Of a stretch of 64,000 bases of DNA, positions 1 through 12,709 are shown piece after piece (within the stretch, counting starts at the first letter, position 1; every line of letters starts with the position of its first letter). The DNA lies in NCBI GenBank assembly GCA_023101725.1, contig JALJCO010013744.1, positions 372,001 to 436,000 of the forward strand, written 5' to 3'. The notes beneath the pieces were generated by a model. It did no database searches, was not told the origin of the DNA, and saw only the letters and a program-made list of their open reading frames with translations. Source of the DNA: Atherinomorus stipes (taxonomy: Eukaryota > Chordata > Actinopteri > Atheriniformes > Atherinidae). The position numbers were made by a program, and so were the translations under genes.

Positions 1-2691
1 GGTTATTTTAGCCTCAATGTTGCAAATTAAAAAAAAAAAAAAAAAAAAAACAGAAATGGAAAACTATAAAACTAATGTCAGACCAGTGATTTATGAGTGA
101 ATAGCCTCCAGCTGTACACACAAGTGATACTGAGTGAATCTGACATTTTGACTTTGGCAGTATCACTGATCCGTCATGACAGAGCTGAAATTCTTGCTAT
201 ATTCTCACAGTACTATTGTGATACAGTACCAATTTTTTTTCTTTTTTTTTTGTAGGGTGGGGGGGGGGGGCTGTTGCATATCCCTACCAGACAGGTTTCA
301 TTTTCTTGCAAGGAGTTGCTCGTACCCTCGATGATGAGTGAAGCAACAGTGGAGGAGAATTGCGAGTTCAGATCTGCTGGCTCTACCTTGGCCTGTTAGG
401 AAGGAGCATGCTCCTCTCTGCTGCCCATTTACTCCACAGATATGGGCTGGCTGCTTGGCTTTTACTGAATGTTTACTCCTCAGGGGAATCGGCTCCATCC
501 TGTTAAAGTTCAGGTCACTTGCTCCCTCTGCTCACTTGCTGCTGCTGACGCTCATCTTCCACCACTTTAGTAACTCTCCCTTCTCCATACAGCACATCCG
601 AACCTGGATAACATCAGCATTACCCTTCGGGTTTGAACACTCCCATTTTTAAATGTCTTTGTAAGATGGTTTTGTGTTTTCAGGCTCTGAGGTTGTGTTC
701 ACAACAATGAAGGGTGCAAAAAGCAGCTGACACTCATCATGGAGCCTTAAGCTTTTTGTCCTTCAGACTCAAGGTCATAATTGGCTTTTCTTTCAGTATT
801 CTTCATAAGAAATCAAATGTGATAGCGATGCAGTTTAAAAAGATTCAAATTAAAAAAAAAAAAAAAAAAGTAAGTCCACAAATGAGAATTATTTGTTCCA
901 ATTTTCTGATAATAATTCTGAAAGTGATGTCTTAGAAAGCTTACAGAACTTCGGGAAAAAGCTGGAGAATTTTTACTCTCAAGCACAAGACTGGAACTCG
1001 AGTGAGTAGGTTTTATAATCCAAATGACTAAAATTGAGAAAAGCTGTCATGTTGGTGGTCTTGAGATGTTTTTTCATGGGCCTTGGAGTTGAAGCTATAT
1101 ATGCCATGCCCTAACCCTGTGTCTGATTGGGTTTGTTGTGGCCACAGCCAGCCTGAAAGGACGAGAGCGGGACGTCACTCTGGGCTGGAAAACCAGCTGT
1201 AGCCCATTTTCTCAATTAACATGTGACCACATTTCGTGACTGTGTAATTACATTGTTAAGTAATAAGATAATAGTAATAATAAATAGATAAATAATAGTA
1301 AGAGTAAGAGTAATTTACAGCAACCTTTACAGTTAATACAGAAGAATTAGTATCATGTTCCAATCAATAAAACTACTTGATTATAAGTGATTTATTATTA
1401 TCACTGTGTTGTGTAATGGGTTTATGCATAACTAAATCTGTAAATACTTATAATTTAACACAATTCTCTTGCATTTTCTGCACTGTAACAAATATGCTTA
1501 TCATATGTTATTATTTTTTCAATATTAAATAAAAATAAAGGGAGGTTTATGCAATGTTGGTGTATTTGCCTACAGTAAGTTATTCTTTATTTACAACCAA
1601 AAATCTAATCAGCTTTCAAAAATATATTTTAATTAAATCCATATATTGTTTGTATTACAATTTCAATCCAACTTTTAATTAACTAAATAAAAAAAAGTTT
1701 TACATGCAGTACTTTTTTTTCTCTTATTCAACCTTTTTAAAACACGTCAACTTTAGCTACAGTAAGGCACGGGGTCTTTCTCAAGAGTGAAATTTATCAA
1801 AGAAAACAAACAAATACAAAAATATCCCATATAACAAATTCATCACATACAGAATCAGTGCAGCACCCACAATGTTGAATCACAACAGTGAATAGAGAGT
1901 AAAAAAGTTATTATAAGCATCTAACATCTTCTCACGGATGGATTCTTTTCTCTCCATTATGGGGGTGTATCGGCCGCATGTTGACTAACCTAATCTGTTT
2001 CATTCCACATGCAGATCCTCCTGTTTCATCCCTCCATTCTGATTGGCCTGGCACCACACCAGCATCATCTCCTCCTCCCTCACCCATGAATGTGAATGCA
2101 TTTTAATGATAATGAAATGCATTCTTACATGACCTTTATTTCATATGGGAGAGCTGAAAGAAGGTTTTATTCTTCTGAGTATTTTACCTCTTCTTAAGTA
2201 AACTGCAATGCTTCTTTCTGGTCAAATAATTTTTTATCAACTAACATGACATACGCGATAGATAGACAAATACCTTGAATCTGTCTTATGAAAGATTTTA
2301 TTTTCCATTTTTTACTTGAAGCAGGTCAAAGCTCTGTACTGCAGCACACCTGAGCATGCATGAGCTGGAGAAGCATTTTTAACCAGCGGGATATTAGCCT
2401 GACTCCTTCCTGAGCAGAGATGCTCTGGCGATGCTGCGCCAGAAATAGTCAGTCATATGTAGTACCAGAATTTAGACCTTGGTGTTGCTTCTCCAGATGG
2501 TAAGTGAAGCATCTTACAGCGTGGTCTCCAGAGTATTGGGTGTGCTCAGCACCACTTTTCACAGAGCCACCAAGGAGATGATAGTCATTTGTCACAAAGT
2601 TATCCACCTCCCAATGACCCTGGATCTCGACACGACATGTGGATTTGAAGGGCTAAAAACACAGACTTTTCTTTACAGCAGCAACAACACC
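1..2691. other. Non-coding stretch, no gene seen
   Basis: This is AT-rich DNA with homopolymer runs: poly-A at 29-50, a T run followed by a G run at about 232-270, and poly-A at about 852-869. A simple AT-rich tract with repeated TAA/GAT units lies at about 1256-1315. The short ORFs here have no recognisable domain and are interrupted at the rate expected by chance. I see no promoter or exon I can support. Confidence 0.6.
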
Positions 2692-2700
2692 CCTCTCTCG

Positions 2701-2733
<33 letters not shown>

Positions 2734-2734
2734 C
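2692..2734. repeat. Compound (TC)n(AC)n microsatellite
   Basis: A pyrimidine-dinucleotide TC run passes directly into an AC run, about 43 bp in all. Both strands read through it as low-complexity peptide (Ser-Leu or Arg-Glu), so ORFs crossing it are artefacts. Confidence 0.95.
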
Positions 2735-3475
2735 ACCAAAAGTGGCTTTATCAACTTATCAACAAATATGAAAAAGTGGATGAACATATTTCCTTCTTGC
2801 TTTGCCAGCAAAGTATGTATAATTACCAGCAGATTTACTTTTCTTACAGGTAACAGTTGTCTTATCTGATGATTTAAAATAGAAAAACTGGGAGGTTGTG
2901 AGAAATATGACAACAGACAAAAATCTTTTTAGTTTTGACTTGTTTCTGGTTTGAGCTTCACCATAACACCTGTACGACAGCACTAAAAAGAAAAAAAAAA
3001 AGGAGCTTTGCTCCTGTGATGGGTGCAGGGAAGTGGACACAACCACTATAAGAGCAGGATAGTTAAATTGAGATACTACAAAAGGACTTTTTTGCCTTAC
3101 CTCGAAGCAAACATGTTTCACCAGCAATCTATCATTTCTCCACATTTTATGAACTCTGCAACCTGCAGCTTTTTCCATAAACAACTAAAAAAGTTTTGTT
3201 CCACACAAAGCCATTCTAATGTGACTTTAGTGACTCAGTGAATTAATTCAAGTTTTGGAGGGATTTACAGGTTTAGTTCACTGCACATTCACCATGCAGC
3301 ATTCACACCCCCATGGTTCATTTATATGTGAATTGCAAAGTATTAATCACTAATAAGATGATCATCCTTATTAGATATAAATACATGTTTAGACCCTTTT
3401 GTGTGAAAGTGGGTTCATTTATAGGCAATAATAGGAGAACTGAGCTTCAGTGAGTTCAGAAGATCAAATAACTAA
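2735..3475. other. Non-coding stretch, no gene seen
   Basis: Unique-looking AT-rich sequence with one A run near 2990-3001. No repeat family, RNA gene or exon was recognised. Confidence 0.5.
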
Positions 3476-3644
3476 CCATCCATCCATCCATCCATCCATC
3501 CATCCATCCATCCATCCATCCATCCATCCATCCATCCATCCATCCATCCATCCATCCATCCATCCATCCATCCATCCATCCATCCATCCATCCATCCATC
3601 CCCCCATCCACCCATCCATCCATCCATCCATCCATCCATCCATG
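3476..3644. repeat. (CATC)n tetranucleotide array, about 170 bp
   Basis: About 42 tandem copies of a CATC unit, pure except for a short variant patch near 3601-3612 with extra C. The plus-strand ORF across it is only His-Pro-Ser-Ile repeated and is not a gene. An array this long and pure is expected to vary in length between individuals. Confidence 0.97.
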
Positions 3645-3873
3645 GATGTGCAGATAGTTATTATGGGTATATATGCAAATATACTGTGAAGGAAAAAAGG
3701 AAAAAAAAATCAGAAGTCAGTAAAATAAGTTAAAATTGACAAAAGTAATAATAGATAAAAATTCTGTGAAAATCATGATATTGTTTTGAGTTGTGGGTCA
3801 ACAAAAATATTAAAAATAAACAAAAATAAAACAAGTGAACAAGCAAGATGGGGCTCAGAAACTAAAAGTTTGC

Positions 3874-4015
3874 TGGGCAACCCTTTGAGACAATCACTGC
3901 AATCAGGTGTTTTTTCAAATGTTCAAAAAGACTTCTACACCTGTTGACAGGTATTTTGGTCCACTGTTCGTGGGAAAGGTGCTCTAATTTGTCTGGGATA
4001 GCTTTGTTTGTTGGA
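3874..4015 (-). mobile_element. Tc1-like transposon remnant (fragment)
   Basis: The stretch around GAGACAATCACTGCAATCA, followed by a segment on small side-chain-free wording GGTATTTTGGTCCACTG, matches my memory of the antisense transposase region of fish Tc1-like elements (N-terminal half). No frame is open and no terminal repeat is visible, so this is an old internal fragment. The assignment is by recall and would need a Repbase or Dfam comparison. Confidence 0.45.
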
Positions 4016-4189
4016 TTTTTTCAAGTTATTATTTTCCACCAGAATTTAAAAACAATTATTCATTTCAGTTAATTATAATTTCTTAATTTTTTTTTAATTT
4101 ATTATTTTTCTTTAATTTCTTGTTATTTGAGTTACTATTGTCAATTTATCCTTTTTCTTTAATTGAGGGGTATGAATAAATTGAGGATG

Positions 4190-4246
4190 AGTATATGTAT
4201 ATACAGTATACAGGTATATATGTATATATGTATAATATATAGTACA
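4190..4246. repeat. TATATG/TATATA simple repeat
   Basis: Alternating TATATG and TATATA units with short interruptions, next to the LINE tail that follows. Confidence 0.7.
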
Positions 4247-4418
4247 TAGTCCTGTTGTTTGTTTTTAAATTGCACTTTTAGAGAGGACAGTCCCGTGCAA
4301 TTTTGTTGTACTTGCTACGATGACAGTAAAGACATTTATTTATTCTATTCTATTCTATTCTATTCTATTCTATTCTATTCTATTCTATTCTATTCTATTC
4401 TATTCTATTCTATTCTAT
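4247..4418 (+). mobile_element. LINE 3' tail ending in (TATTC)n
   Basis: The piece contains TTTTGTTGTACTTGCTACGA and then ATGACAGTAAAGACAT, which resembles the ACAATGACAATAAAGA 3' end common to L2-like fish LINEs. It runs straight into about 15 copies of TATTC (4341-4418). A tail of short tandem repeats instead of poly(A) is typical of several non-LTR clades. No coding part remains upstream, so the copy is strongly 5'-truncated. The clade is uncertain. Confidence 0.55.
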
Positions 4419-4829
4419 ACCTGTAAATCAAAGTAGTCTACTGTTATTTGCAAATGTATTGAATAAATTATTTCTTATTGGTAAGAAATATTCTTTCCAC
4501 TATCATGTGCAATTATTGTTAGATGGAAATAAAAGAAACTGTTGTATATTCAACCTTTTAATTAAAGCAATTTCTCACAGCGTGTTTACCATGTTCAAGT
4601 TACAATTACACAATGAAAACAGATTTCCAGTTTATAGTTTCATTTTTCTTTAAAGTATTGATGTCCAGTCTGGAGGAAAGGTTGATCTTTAATATGTGAA
4701 AGTATGTTTGTAAGAGGCTCAAATTTAAATGATCAACTGACAGAGATGCAGATGTGGGATAAAATGTTGTTACTTCTTTACTATTTAACCAGGTCAAAGG
4801 TCTTAAATTGATTGAAAGTGGCAATAGCT

Positions 4830-5745
4830 GTGCAAATGAAACAGACCATCCGTTTATTGTAAAAACAAACCATATTTGTCAGTGAGATAGCAGAAACAGC
4901 AGGAGTCAACAATTTGGTTCTCTCTGAAGTGGGAAAGAATGCACCGGTGAGCTTGGCAACATGAAAAAGCCTGGATGTCCACAGACAACATCAGTGGTGG
5001 AGGATCAGAGTCCTTTCCATGATAAACAAAAACTCCCACACAATACTGAGCCAAGTAAAGACCAATCCTCTAAAAATGGGCATATTAAACACAGCAATTA
5101 TAGATGCCTCCTTACAAATGATTCACAAGCCAAGAATAGATTTGAAAGTCCACAAGAAATAAACCAGTTCTGGAGCAGCATTCTGTAACAGAGAAAGCCA
5201 ATACAGTATGTACCTGAATGGAAGAGTGCATGAAAGAGAAAAAAAAAAACACAGGAAGGAAGCTTGGAGCAGCTTATGACTGAATTATACAACTTCCTCT
5301 GTAAAACATACACAGTACAGCAGCAGTGTAGTGGCATGGACATGTATGATCTGCCCTGGCACTAGGTCCCTAGAGTTTGTTCACAATGTGACAAAAGCAA
5401 TAAATGAATTCTGAAGTACAACAGGCTACACTGTCGTCTTAGATTCAGCCAAATACAGCAAAGTTAATGGAGCTTCAAAGTACAGATGGACAATGACCCC
5501 AAGGTTTAATAAAAAAAAAGCAATGCAGTATTCTACAATGGCCTAGTCAAGCCACTGATCTTAACTCAATTGAGAAGGGTTTTAAAACTAAAGGCAGAAA
5601 GACCAAGGAACAAATAACAAATGAGAACAGCTGCAGGAAAATGCAAAGCATCACAATTCGTTGGTGATGTCACTGGTTTCAAAGCTGCCTGCAAATGTCT
5701 GCAAAGGGATCTGAAGAAAGTGTTTGACAATGGTAAATTCATTCA
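4830..5745 (+). pseudogene. Tc1-like transposase remnant, frameshifted
   Basis: Reading the plus strand across frames gives pieces in the order of a Tc1/mariner transposase. First comes a TTSVVEDQ-like block near 4985 (linker after the helix-turn-helix). Next is a piece ending in QFWSSIL near 5180 (cf. DQFWKKIL before the first catalytic Asp). Then MDNDPK near 5490, the second catalytic Asp block, and finally a C-terminal stretch related to RPTNKQQL near 5610. Frames shift several times and stops are present, so it is dead. The DPK block and the tail near 5640-5735 place the C-terminus just before the next LINE tail. No intact terminal repeats were found. Confidence 0.6.
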
Positions 5746-5749
5746 TGCT

Positions 5750-6003
5750 TATGTTTGTTTGTACGCCTCTAAAATGGATGTTTCTACTTATTCAAGAGCT
5801 GTAATAATGTTCTTATTGTATTTTATTGTACTTGATTGCTTTTATTGGTTTTATGTTTTTAAATCATTATCATTTTTGAAGTGTCTGATTTTGGCACCTG
5901 TGCGTCTGTGAAGCACTTTGGGCATCTGCAGATGCAGAAATTGTGCTGCATAAATAAACCAAACTTGAACTTGAACTTGAACTCGAACTTGAACTTGAAC
6001 TCG
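5750..6003 (+). mobile_element. L2-like LINE 3' tail with (CTTGAA)n
   Basis: The segment has GTGAAGCACTTTGGGC near 5908 followed by ATTGTGCTGCATAAATAAA, the arrangement of the conserved 3' end of L2-type LINEs. It ends in about six or seven copies of CTTGAA (5963-6002, two with a C for T change). It starts where the Tc1-like remnant stops. It is non-coding and 5'-truncated. Confidence 0.6.
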
Positions 6004-6040
6004 TAAATCCTTTCTCCAATTTTAGGACCCTCGAGTGTAA

Positions 6041-7446
6041 GGGGATACAGTACAACTTTTGACCCAAACATTAGCGTAATGTAAGTAATAATAAATTATC
6101 TCTGGGGTCAATTTACAGCACTTGAAGTATGTCTGTGCTCCAGTGGGTATGCCCTCTTCAAAAACCAGATATTGTAACTTTGCAGGAGCAAATCCGTCTC
6201 TCATTGGCTTATCAGCTCATCAGCTGATTAACTCATTGACTGCCAGACCTTGGCAGCCAGTGAGTTAAAGTGGTCTGCAAACATGATTCCAAAACTCAGA
6301 TAGAGACTAGTCATGTCTCAAACCGCACACTTGCCCGAGTGCACTCGAATTGCACAATGTGTACTTCGTCTGTAGAGTACACTATTGTCGCTAAATGCTG
6401 ACCCGAACAGAGCACTGCACTTACCGGAAGTGACTAGCATTGCCCGCTAACCTGAGCTAACTCTACTGAGCCGCGGCCTCAAACACATGACCAGATCATA
6501 ACTGTCATCAGGGAGAGAACAGCTTGGTAGCATGCTACATATACATTCATCATGTCTGAATAATTTCTTAAATGTTACTTGAAGATAGAGTCCGCCGTTT
6601 TCCCCTGAAAATAAACATTAGACTTGTGCAAGTGAAATCTGTCTCAAACCGCGCCTTTGGGCCTCTTTCTCGCGTGCAGTGGTGTGTCTGAATGCAACTC
6701 TTTCTCCCCCTGCCTCTAATTGGCTCTTTAGCTTTGTTTTGGTGTGTTTGGGATGTTTCTGGGTGGAGATTTCTGTTTACTGTATATCGCCAGCCAATGA
6801 CAGAACTAAGGACATGACACTGTGTGGGAATAAGCACATGATTGGAGCAGACGCCTGTCTGAAAGGAAGAAAGGAAAACGGCGGATGCACCGAAGAAAAG
6901 GTAAGAGCTTTAGAGAATGCAACTTGGAAAACCAGGGTTAATATTAGTTTGGCTTTTACCCACTTCTGAGCTCTGAAGGAGAGGCTTGAAGCTGAATGGG
7001 CTGAAGAATGAGGCGGCCATTATCCTGAGAGGGAGCAGCGCTCAGTTTGATTACTGCTGTTTGCAAACAGAAATGGTGGGGGGACTTCGGACTCTACCTT
7101 TAAATCAGTACAATACCGCCTCCGCTGCAGCAGGGGTCGCCACGCTTCGTTCTCCACCATTATTCAGCTCTGAAAACAGTTTGAAAGTCCCACCTCTTCC
7201 GCTACTACAGCAGATGGCGTAGTGTGCTTCGTTTTGCACTTCGTTTTTGGCCGTTATTAGGGCAACATCTGGATACTTTTAGAGCATTGAATTTTCGCTT
7301 AAATGACAGCATGGACCACACTACACACTCAAAAACAGTGTTTGAAGTGCTTAAGTGCGCGGTTTGAGACACGGTCACTGTTTAATTGGCACGTAGAAGG
7401 TTACAGGATTAGTGCCCCTAGTGGCCAAATGTTACATGGTATCCCA
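6041..7446. mobile_element. TTAA-type MITE, split by a nested element
   Basis: The left end begins GGGGATACAGTACAACTTTT and the right end, read inversely, begins TGGGATACCATGTAACATTT next to TTAA (7447-7450). The same element lies uninterrupted at 31212-31544, and the two copies align over both arms (6041-6313 and 7372-7446). The left TTAA is decayed to GTAA here. Without the insertion the element would be about 345 bp, matching the 333-bp sister. The TTAA sites and A(G)GG termini recall amphibian T2/Kolobok MITEs; that link is inference. Confidence 0.75.
6314..7371. mobile_element. 1.06-kb inverted-repeat DNA element nested in the MITE
   Basis: The left end reads TGTCTCAAACCGCACACTTG and the right end, reverse-complemented, reads TGTCTCAAACCGCGCACTTA. 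The inverted repeat then decays. A third copy of the terminal motif, TGTCTCAAACCGCGCC, lies inside at about 6641. Comparison with the uninterrupted sister at 31212-31544 proves this is an insertion. I could not define a clean target duplication, so the superfamily stays open. The small ORF at 6679-6969 (+) has no recognised domain. Confidence 0.75.
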
Positions 7447-7450
7447 TTAA

Positions 7451-10400
7451 GATGAGAGTCTGCTGTTTAATTCCATTTTTATTTTTCCACTGTGATGCAA
7501 TTTAATGTTTTATTGTTTAAATAATAAAACCTGTTCAATTGTTTTGGCTCATCAGCATGCAAATTATGGTCAAAGACTTAAAGTTTTTTTGTTTAAAAAG
7601 CCATCACAACAACTTCTGAAAGTGTCGTGCAACTGAAATTGAAAAGTAAAATACAAACCAGAGAATATTTATCAAATGAATGAGATTCTTTTTTAAATGC
7701 AATGAAACACAATCACAAGCTAATGGAGGAAAACCACTGTGACACGTTATTAAATTTTCAGCATGAGGGTTTGAAATGGCTCTATTAGTATGAGGAAACT
7801 CCCACCATCACTTCAACAGAGGATATAGAAAATCATCATAAAATTCACACTTGAGCAGCATTTCACAGGTTCAGTGGTTCTGCATGTTCAGGGATAATGT
7901 GTGATGTACAGCTGCTTGTGAGTGCATGTATTTCAATAACCCAGCTCTCAGTGTCCTCATGATTACCAGCATCAAACAAGATAGAGGGGATCAGCAACAA
8001 ACAATAAGCTGCTTTCTGACAGTAAAAGAAGGAGCAGCATCAGCAGCTGTAGGATCCTGGCTTCGCTCCCGACACTGATCATGTGTGTGAACATAGATTC
8101 ATGGTGAATCCAAAGCCTTCCCGCTTGGCCCCATCAGGGAGCGCATGCCACAAACAGGCTTTTCACACAGCCTACTGGACAGGACAGTCAGGCACACAGC
8201 AGATCTGCTTAGTTACTTTATCATGAAGTGTTACTCGTGGGACAACAACACTTGTCAAAGTGAATATTGTAAGAAAACTCAGCCCCTGAAGGCCATGCTC
8301 CTATGATTTAGTGACCTTTCTAGAATGTGCCTCATTTAAGTGAAAGGGTGTTTTTAAAGTGACCGCAAAGCTCTGGAAGACCGGCCAGAGGATATTACCA
8401 TCACTTCCTTTTGTGGGCTTTCCCTCTAAATGTGCAATTGTATGGCGGGACATCCTAATTTGTTTGGAGAGAACATGTTTTTTATTTTTTTGTCTTGCTC
8501 TTTGACAAGAGAGCTTGGGGGGTTTCTAAATCCCCAATCCTTTATTCATACACTTTAAAGAGAATAAATAGACACAGAGGCCCTAAGAACATTTGGATGG
8601 CTTCAGTAAAGGCTAATGGTATTTGGCATTTCACTACAGCTGCATTTTTCTCTTCCCTCCTACATAGTATGAATCAATTAGCCAATGTGGTTAGATCATC
8701 TGGCAAATCCCAGAAGCAGCACTCTGAAATCATCAGGGTTATGAATAAATTTAAAGGTGAGAAAGGCTGAATTTGGTCAAATGCGTAAATCCTGACTGAC
8801 CTGTATTTTACCCATAGAGCACAGGTTAATTTCCCAGTCGGCCGGTATTGAGCTGTGAAACCAACTATCTCCTAATTAATGTAAATCATATTTCGAAAGC
8901 AGCAGTTAATTCTGGAAGCGACAAGTACCACTTTGGCGCCCACAATCAAATGCAGGCTGCAGTATTGCTAAAATCCATTTCCATTGGAGCTGAAACGCCC
9001 TCCCAAGGACACAATGGCTCCCTATTACTCGCGCTCTGATGTTCTAACAGTGGCTGCACACAATGAAAATACAGTGAGAGCTACATTGCTGCAATCAAGA
9101 CTTGAAAGGTAGCCTATTCTGCTGTCCAGATGGCCATTTAAGTATGGGCTGGTCAAAAAGCCTTTTCTTTCCCTGCACAAAACCAGTGACGAGCACCATT
9201 AAAGCTCTGTATCAGAGAGGATGCTGTAGGAGGGATGATGCAGCACACAAAGTTGAGATCATGATGGAGGATTAATTAACAAAAGGCATATCCAGCATTC
9301 GTATAGTGCATATACATTCCTATGTTCTGGAAATTTATTTTTGGATCATTTTTCTGCTCAATGCACAGAAATAAGGTGTTGAAAAAGTTTTGCAGGAAAG
9401 TGTTATAGAAGTTATTCACTTGAAGTCAGATTTCAAATTATTTTTAAGAAAGATCAGTTTCTCCCTCACCTAAAGTGAAAAAAAGTCTCACATGGATGTC
9501 TTTTTCCATACTTTTTCTATTTGCAGGTAAATTGTGCCATTTCTGACGCCAGCTTTATCTGAATGCCTGCAGGTTCACTGAATTTAAATTTGCTGTTTGT
9601 ATCTCTCTGTAGTGTTGGTCTATGTCAGGGTTATGTTAATTGACTTTCAGCAGGTGGTTTTGTGCCATTTTCAGATGGGGGAAAAACAGACTTTCAGCTT
9701 TCCGTTCAGCTGCTCTTTTTCATTTTACTTTTCTCAGGTTCCTCTTACATGTCAGAAGTAAATCTGCTTGCAGATAGTTGCATGCAACATGAAGGTGCAC
9801 TGCATCATTAAAGTGGAAGGCTTTGCAATTTAATTTAAATTTTAGCCGCAGTCCTGAAGTCTAATCATCAAACAAAACCATGTCAAGCATAATTATGGCA
9901 CGTATAACACGGGTTAAACTGATCTTAACCCAGCCAGTGAATACGGTTATTTCAGGTCATGCAATTAAAAAGAGAAGCTGTTTGGAGAGTCAGAGCCAGA
10001 GGAGTTGAATGATGAGTATGCGGGCAAATGACATGTGAATGAGGCTCATACCGTATAGCTGGAATCAATTACTCACCTGAGATTAAGACAAATAACACAA
10101 AGGGTTTCAAATGGAGACTGAAGCATAGATCTCTTGCACTGTGACCTACCTGTCTATAATCATAACCCAGAGAAATACTGCAAGTTCAGTTCTTCTTGTC
10201 TCTGTTCTGCTACTGCAGCACATACAGTAGAATCTACAGTATTCATGAGAGGAAGCGTCCTATGCTCGGCTGCTCTGCCACATCCAATGCATTATCTTAG
10301 TGTGAAGATGAAAAAGGCAGGGCGTGGGGTTGGGAATATTATAGAGACAGATTGTGTACCGAGATCATTTGGACTGGCTGCAGGACCTGGCCGACGTACA

Positions 10401-10888
10401 GCTGTGAAGCTGATCAGTGATACTGACAGAGGAGAGAGGACGTGAACACAAGCAGCAAAAGGTCAGGAAATAAAGTGTAGCTCTCATTCCTATCGTATCA
10501 CCAATCAGCTTAGCTCAGCTGCCCTTTCCTGACTGTCAGCCGTAGGTCCAGCCCTGTTTTGATTCAACAGCCTTTTTGCTTGAGAAATAGATGAACACTT
10601 CTGGTAATGGGGGATGAAAGAGTAATTAGCATCAAATTGTATTTATTGTTTAAAGCTGAATTAATGGAGAACAACAAAAATGCATACTACTGTGATTAAG
10701 TAACATCCAGAATCAGAATATATATATTAAGGCATTTATGACATCAAATGCCTGGCGTAATGGATTAAATTCAGCTAAATGACCAATGTGAAGCAGCAAT
10801 GATATTTTGCGTGTTGTTGTGAGTCATTTTTCCAGAAGTGTTTTCTTGAATTGAATTTACATGCAGAGTTTCCAGTAATTACCTCACT

Positions 10889-10892
<4 letters not shown>
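7451..10892. other. Unique non-coding stretch
   Basis: No transposon, RNA gene or exon was recognised. The sequence is of higher complexity than the flanks, especially about 8560-9060, with several TAATTA-type homeodomain-like cores (for example CTAATTAATG near 8872). ORFs such as the one at 10134-10445 (+) show no domain. It may hold regulatory elements, but nothing here proves that. Confidence 0.45.

Positions 10893-10922
<30 letters not shown>
10893..10922. repeat. (GA)n microsatellite
   Basis: About 15 GA units. The minus-strand ORF through it (Ser-Leu repeats) is an artefact. Confidence 0.95.
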
Positions 10923-10926
<4 letters not shown>

Positions 10927-12088
10927 AGGGATAGACAGAGATTGTTCTAATTGGATATTTGGCCCCTCTGGATGTGGATTGAACCATGGAGCAGCATCAT
11001 GATAATCTTTCATCAGGTTCTAATTTGAACCCTGCATGCCCACTCCCCGCTGTGCATCTTGCACTTGAAAGTGTTGGCAGTCTGCTTAAATCTTCTTTTA
11101 TTATTATTATTACCAAAGCTAAAAATAAAACAGATATTTGAGAATTATTTCCATGTAATAAAGCAAGGTCATATTTAATTAATAAGACTTTTATTTATTG
11201 GTTCTTCATGAAGGTTTCACACATTTTTTTCAAACCAGATTTTAATCACATAATACTTTACAAAACAAAATCCTACCTGCAAAATCATTCTACCTGCATT
11301 CATTCTATTGAACAGACATTACAGTAGGTAAGTCTGTATGTTAACAATTTTACTGCATCCATACAAATATGGATTCATTAATGATATAAATACTAAATAC
11401 TAAAAGCCAACTACAGGCATATATAAGCTAAATATGTTCCCCTTACTACTATAGATCTAGTCTGGTGTTAAATACTAGTTTTTCCAACACGGAAGTAAAA
11501 CGGCTGACTGCACTGAACTACAGAAGGTTTCAACCAATCGACATGTTTGTACGCCCATGACATTGCCCCAGAACAGTCACAGATTCTGACGGGTCACAGA
11601 TTTTTGTGTAACACCAGCCTCGGAACTCACTTGGATATATTTGTAAACACTGATGGATGATCGCACTCAGTGGAAAAAAATGGATTACCCTGTTCGACCC
11701 AGAGTCTCATAAGGAGTTTGAAGTACAACCGGTACCACAGAGACCCCTGACAAGTAAGTCATTAGCTAACAAGTCATAGGCTAACAGTTAGCATTGAGCT
11801 GGGATACAGTTTTACTCACAGGTGTTGTCCGTCCATGAGGCGTTTTTATGGTGGGAACTGCGTCAGGTTTCAGAACTAACCAGAACTAACTGAGAAAAAA
11901 AAACCTTTACTGCCTGAGATTTATGAAGTTGTCAGGAGTGAAGTTCTCACACAAACTTGCGGGTGTTTCTCTGCTCCTGAAGACAAAATCTAAGCACTTA
12001 TGATGAGCTGATCCATCGTTCGGTACAACAAATGAACTCCAACAACTGAATTTTTTCCAACTTGCTATCATCTAGAGCTAAAAAATGT

Positions 12089-12108
12089 AAAAAAAAAAAA
12101 AAAAAAAA
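12089..12108. repeat. Poly-A run
   Basis: Twenty A residues followed by an AG-rich stretch, inside element copy 1. The other copy has an interrupted A-rich tract at the matching place, so this is internal to the family and not a retroposon tail. Confidence 0.85.
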
Positions 12109-12469
12109 GGAAGAAAGACAGAAAGAAAAAGAAAACAAAAGAGAGAAGCTATTCTTTTAAATTGTGGAGCAAACTTCTGTTAGCTGATGGCTGCCTATTT
12201 TAAGAGAAAGTCTTCCAGACGGCTGTGCGTTTCTTCCTCAGAGAGAGTGGATAGGATTCTCAGAGTTTCTCTTTAACAAAGTGGGCATCTTGCTACGATG
12301 CTGCGCACGCATATTTAGCATTTCATGGTTGGTGAAACTCTGTGAAACGATCTCTATGTAGACATTTGGAAGGCAGGCATTGGAAGGCAGCGAGAGCTTG
12401 GACTGAAAATCCCTACATAAACATATAAATAAATATGCAAGAATGGAGAAAAATAACGCCTTAAATTAA

Positions 12470-12709
12470 AGGTTGAATATGGAACATTTTTATTTAAAGA
12501 TATATTTTTTAAATAATAATACCTCCACAGGTTGTTGGGGGGGGGTACAGAATGAAAGTACAACATTTCCTAAAAAAATTATTATGCTGATCACTTACGT
12601 ATCAGCAGCAAGCCTTGCACCCAAACGGCTTGAGTTGTTTTTCTGCCGTTGCAACTACAACCTAGACACACGTGATGTCGCTGTTCCGTCCGTGTTCCAT
12701 ATTCAACCT
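12470..12709. mobile_element. 240-bp MITE with perfect 17-bp TIRs and TTAA flanks
   Basis: The left end is AGGTTGAATATGGAACA and the right end TGTTCCATATTCAACCT, an exact 17-bp inverted repeat. TTAA lies directly outside both ends (12466-12469 and 12710-12713). It is inserted in copy 1 of the larger TTAA element. Copy 2 shows the unoccupied site, a single TTAA at 37034-37037. It has no coding capacity. The perfect ends suggest a fairly young insertion. Confidence 0.9.

Noticed and set aside
3476..3644. CRISPR-like array
   Set aside because: Simple tandem repeat without spacers; the genome is eukaryotic.
3450..3689. ORF of His-Pro-Ser-Ile repeats
   Set aside because: It is a direct reading of the (CATC)n array.
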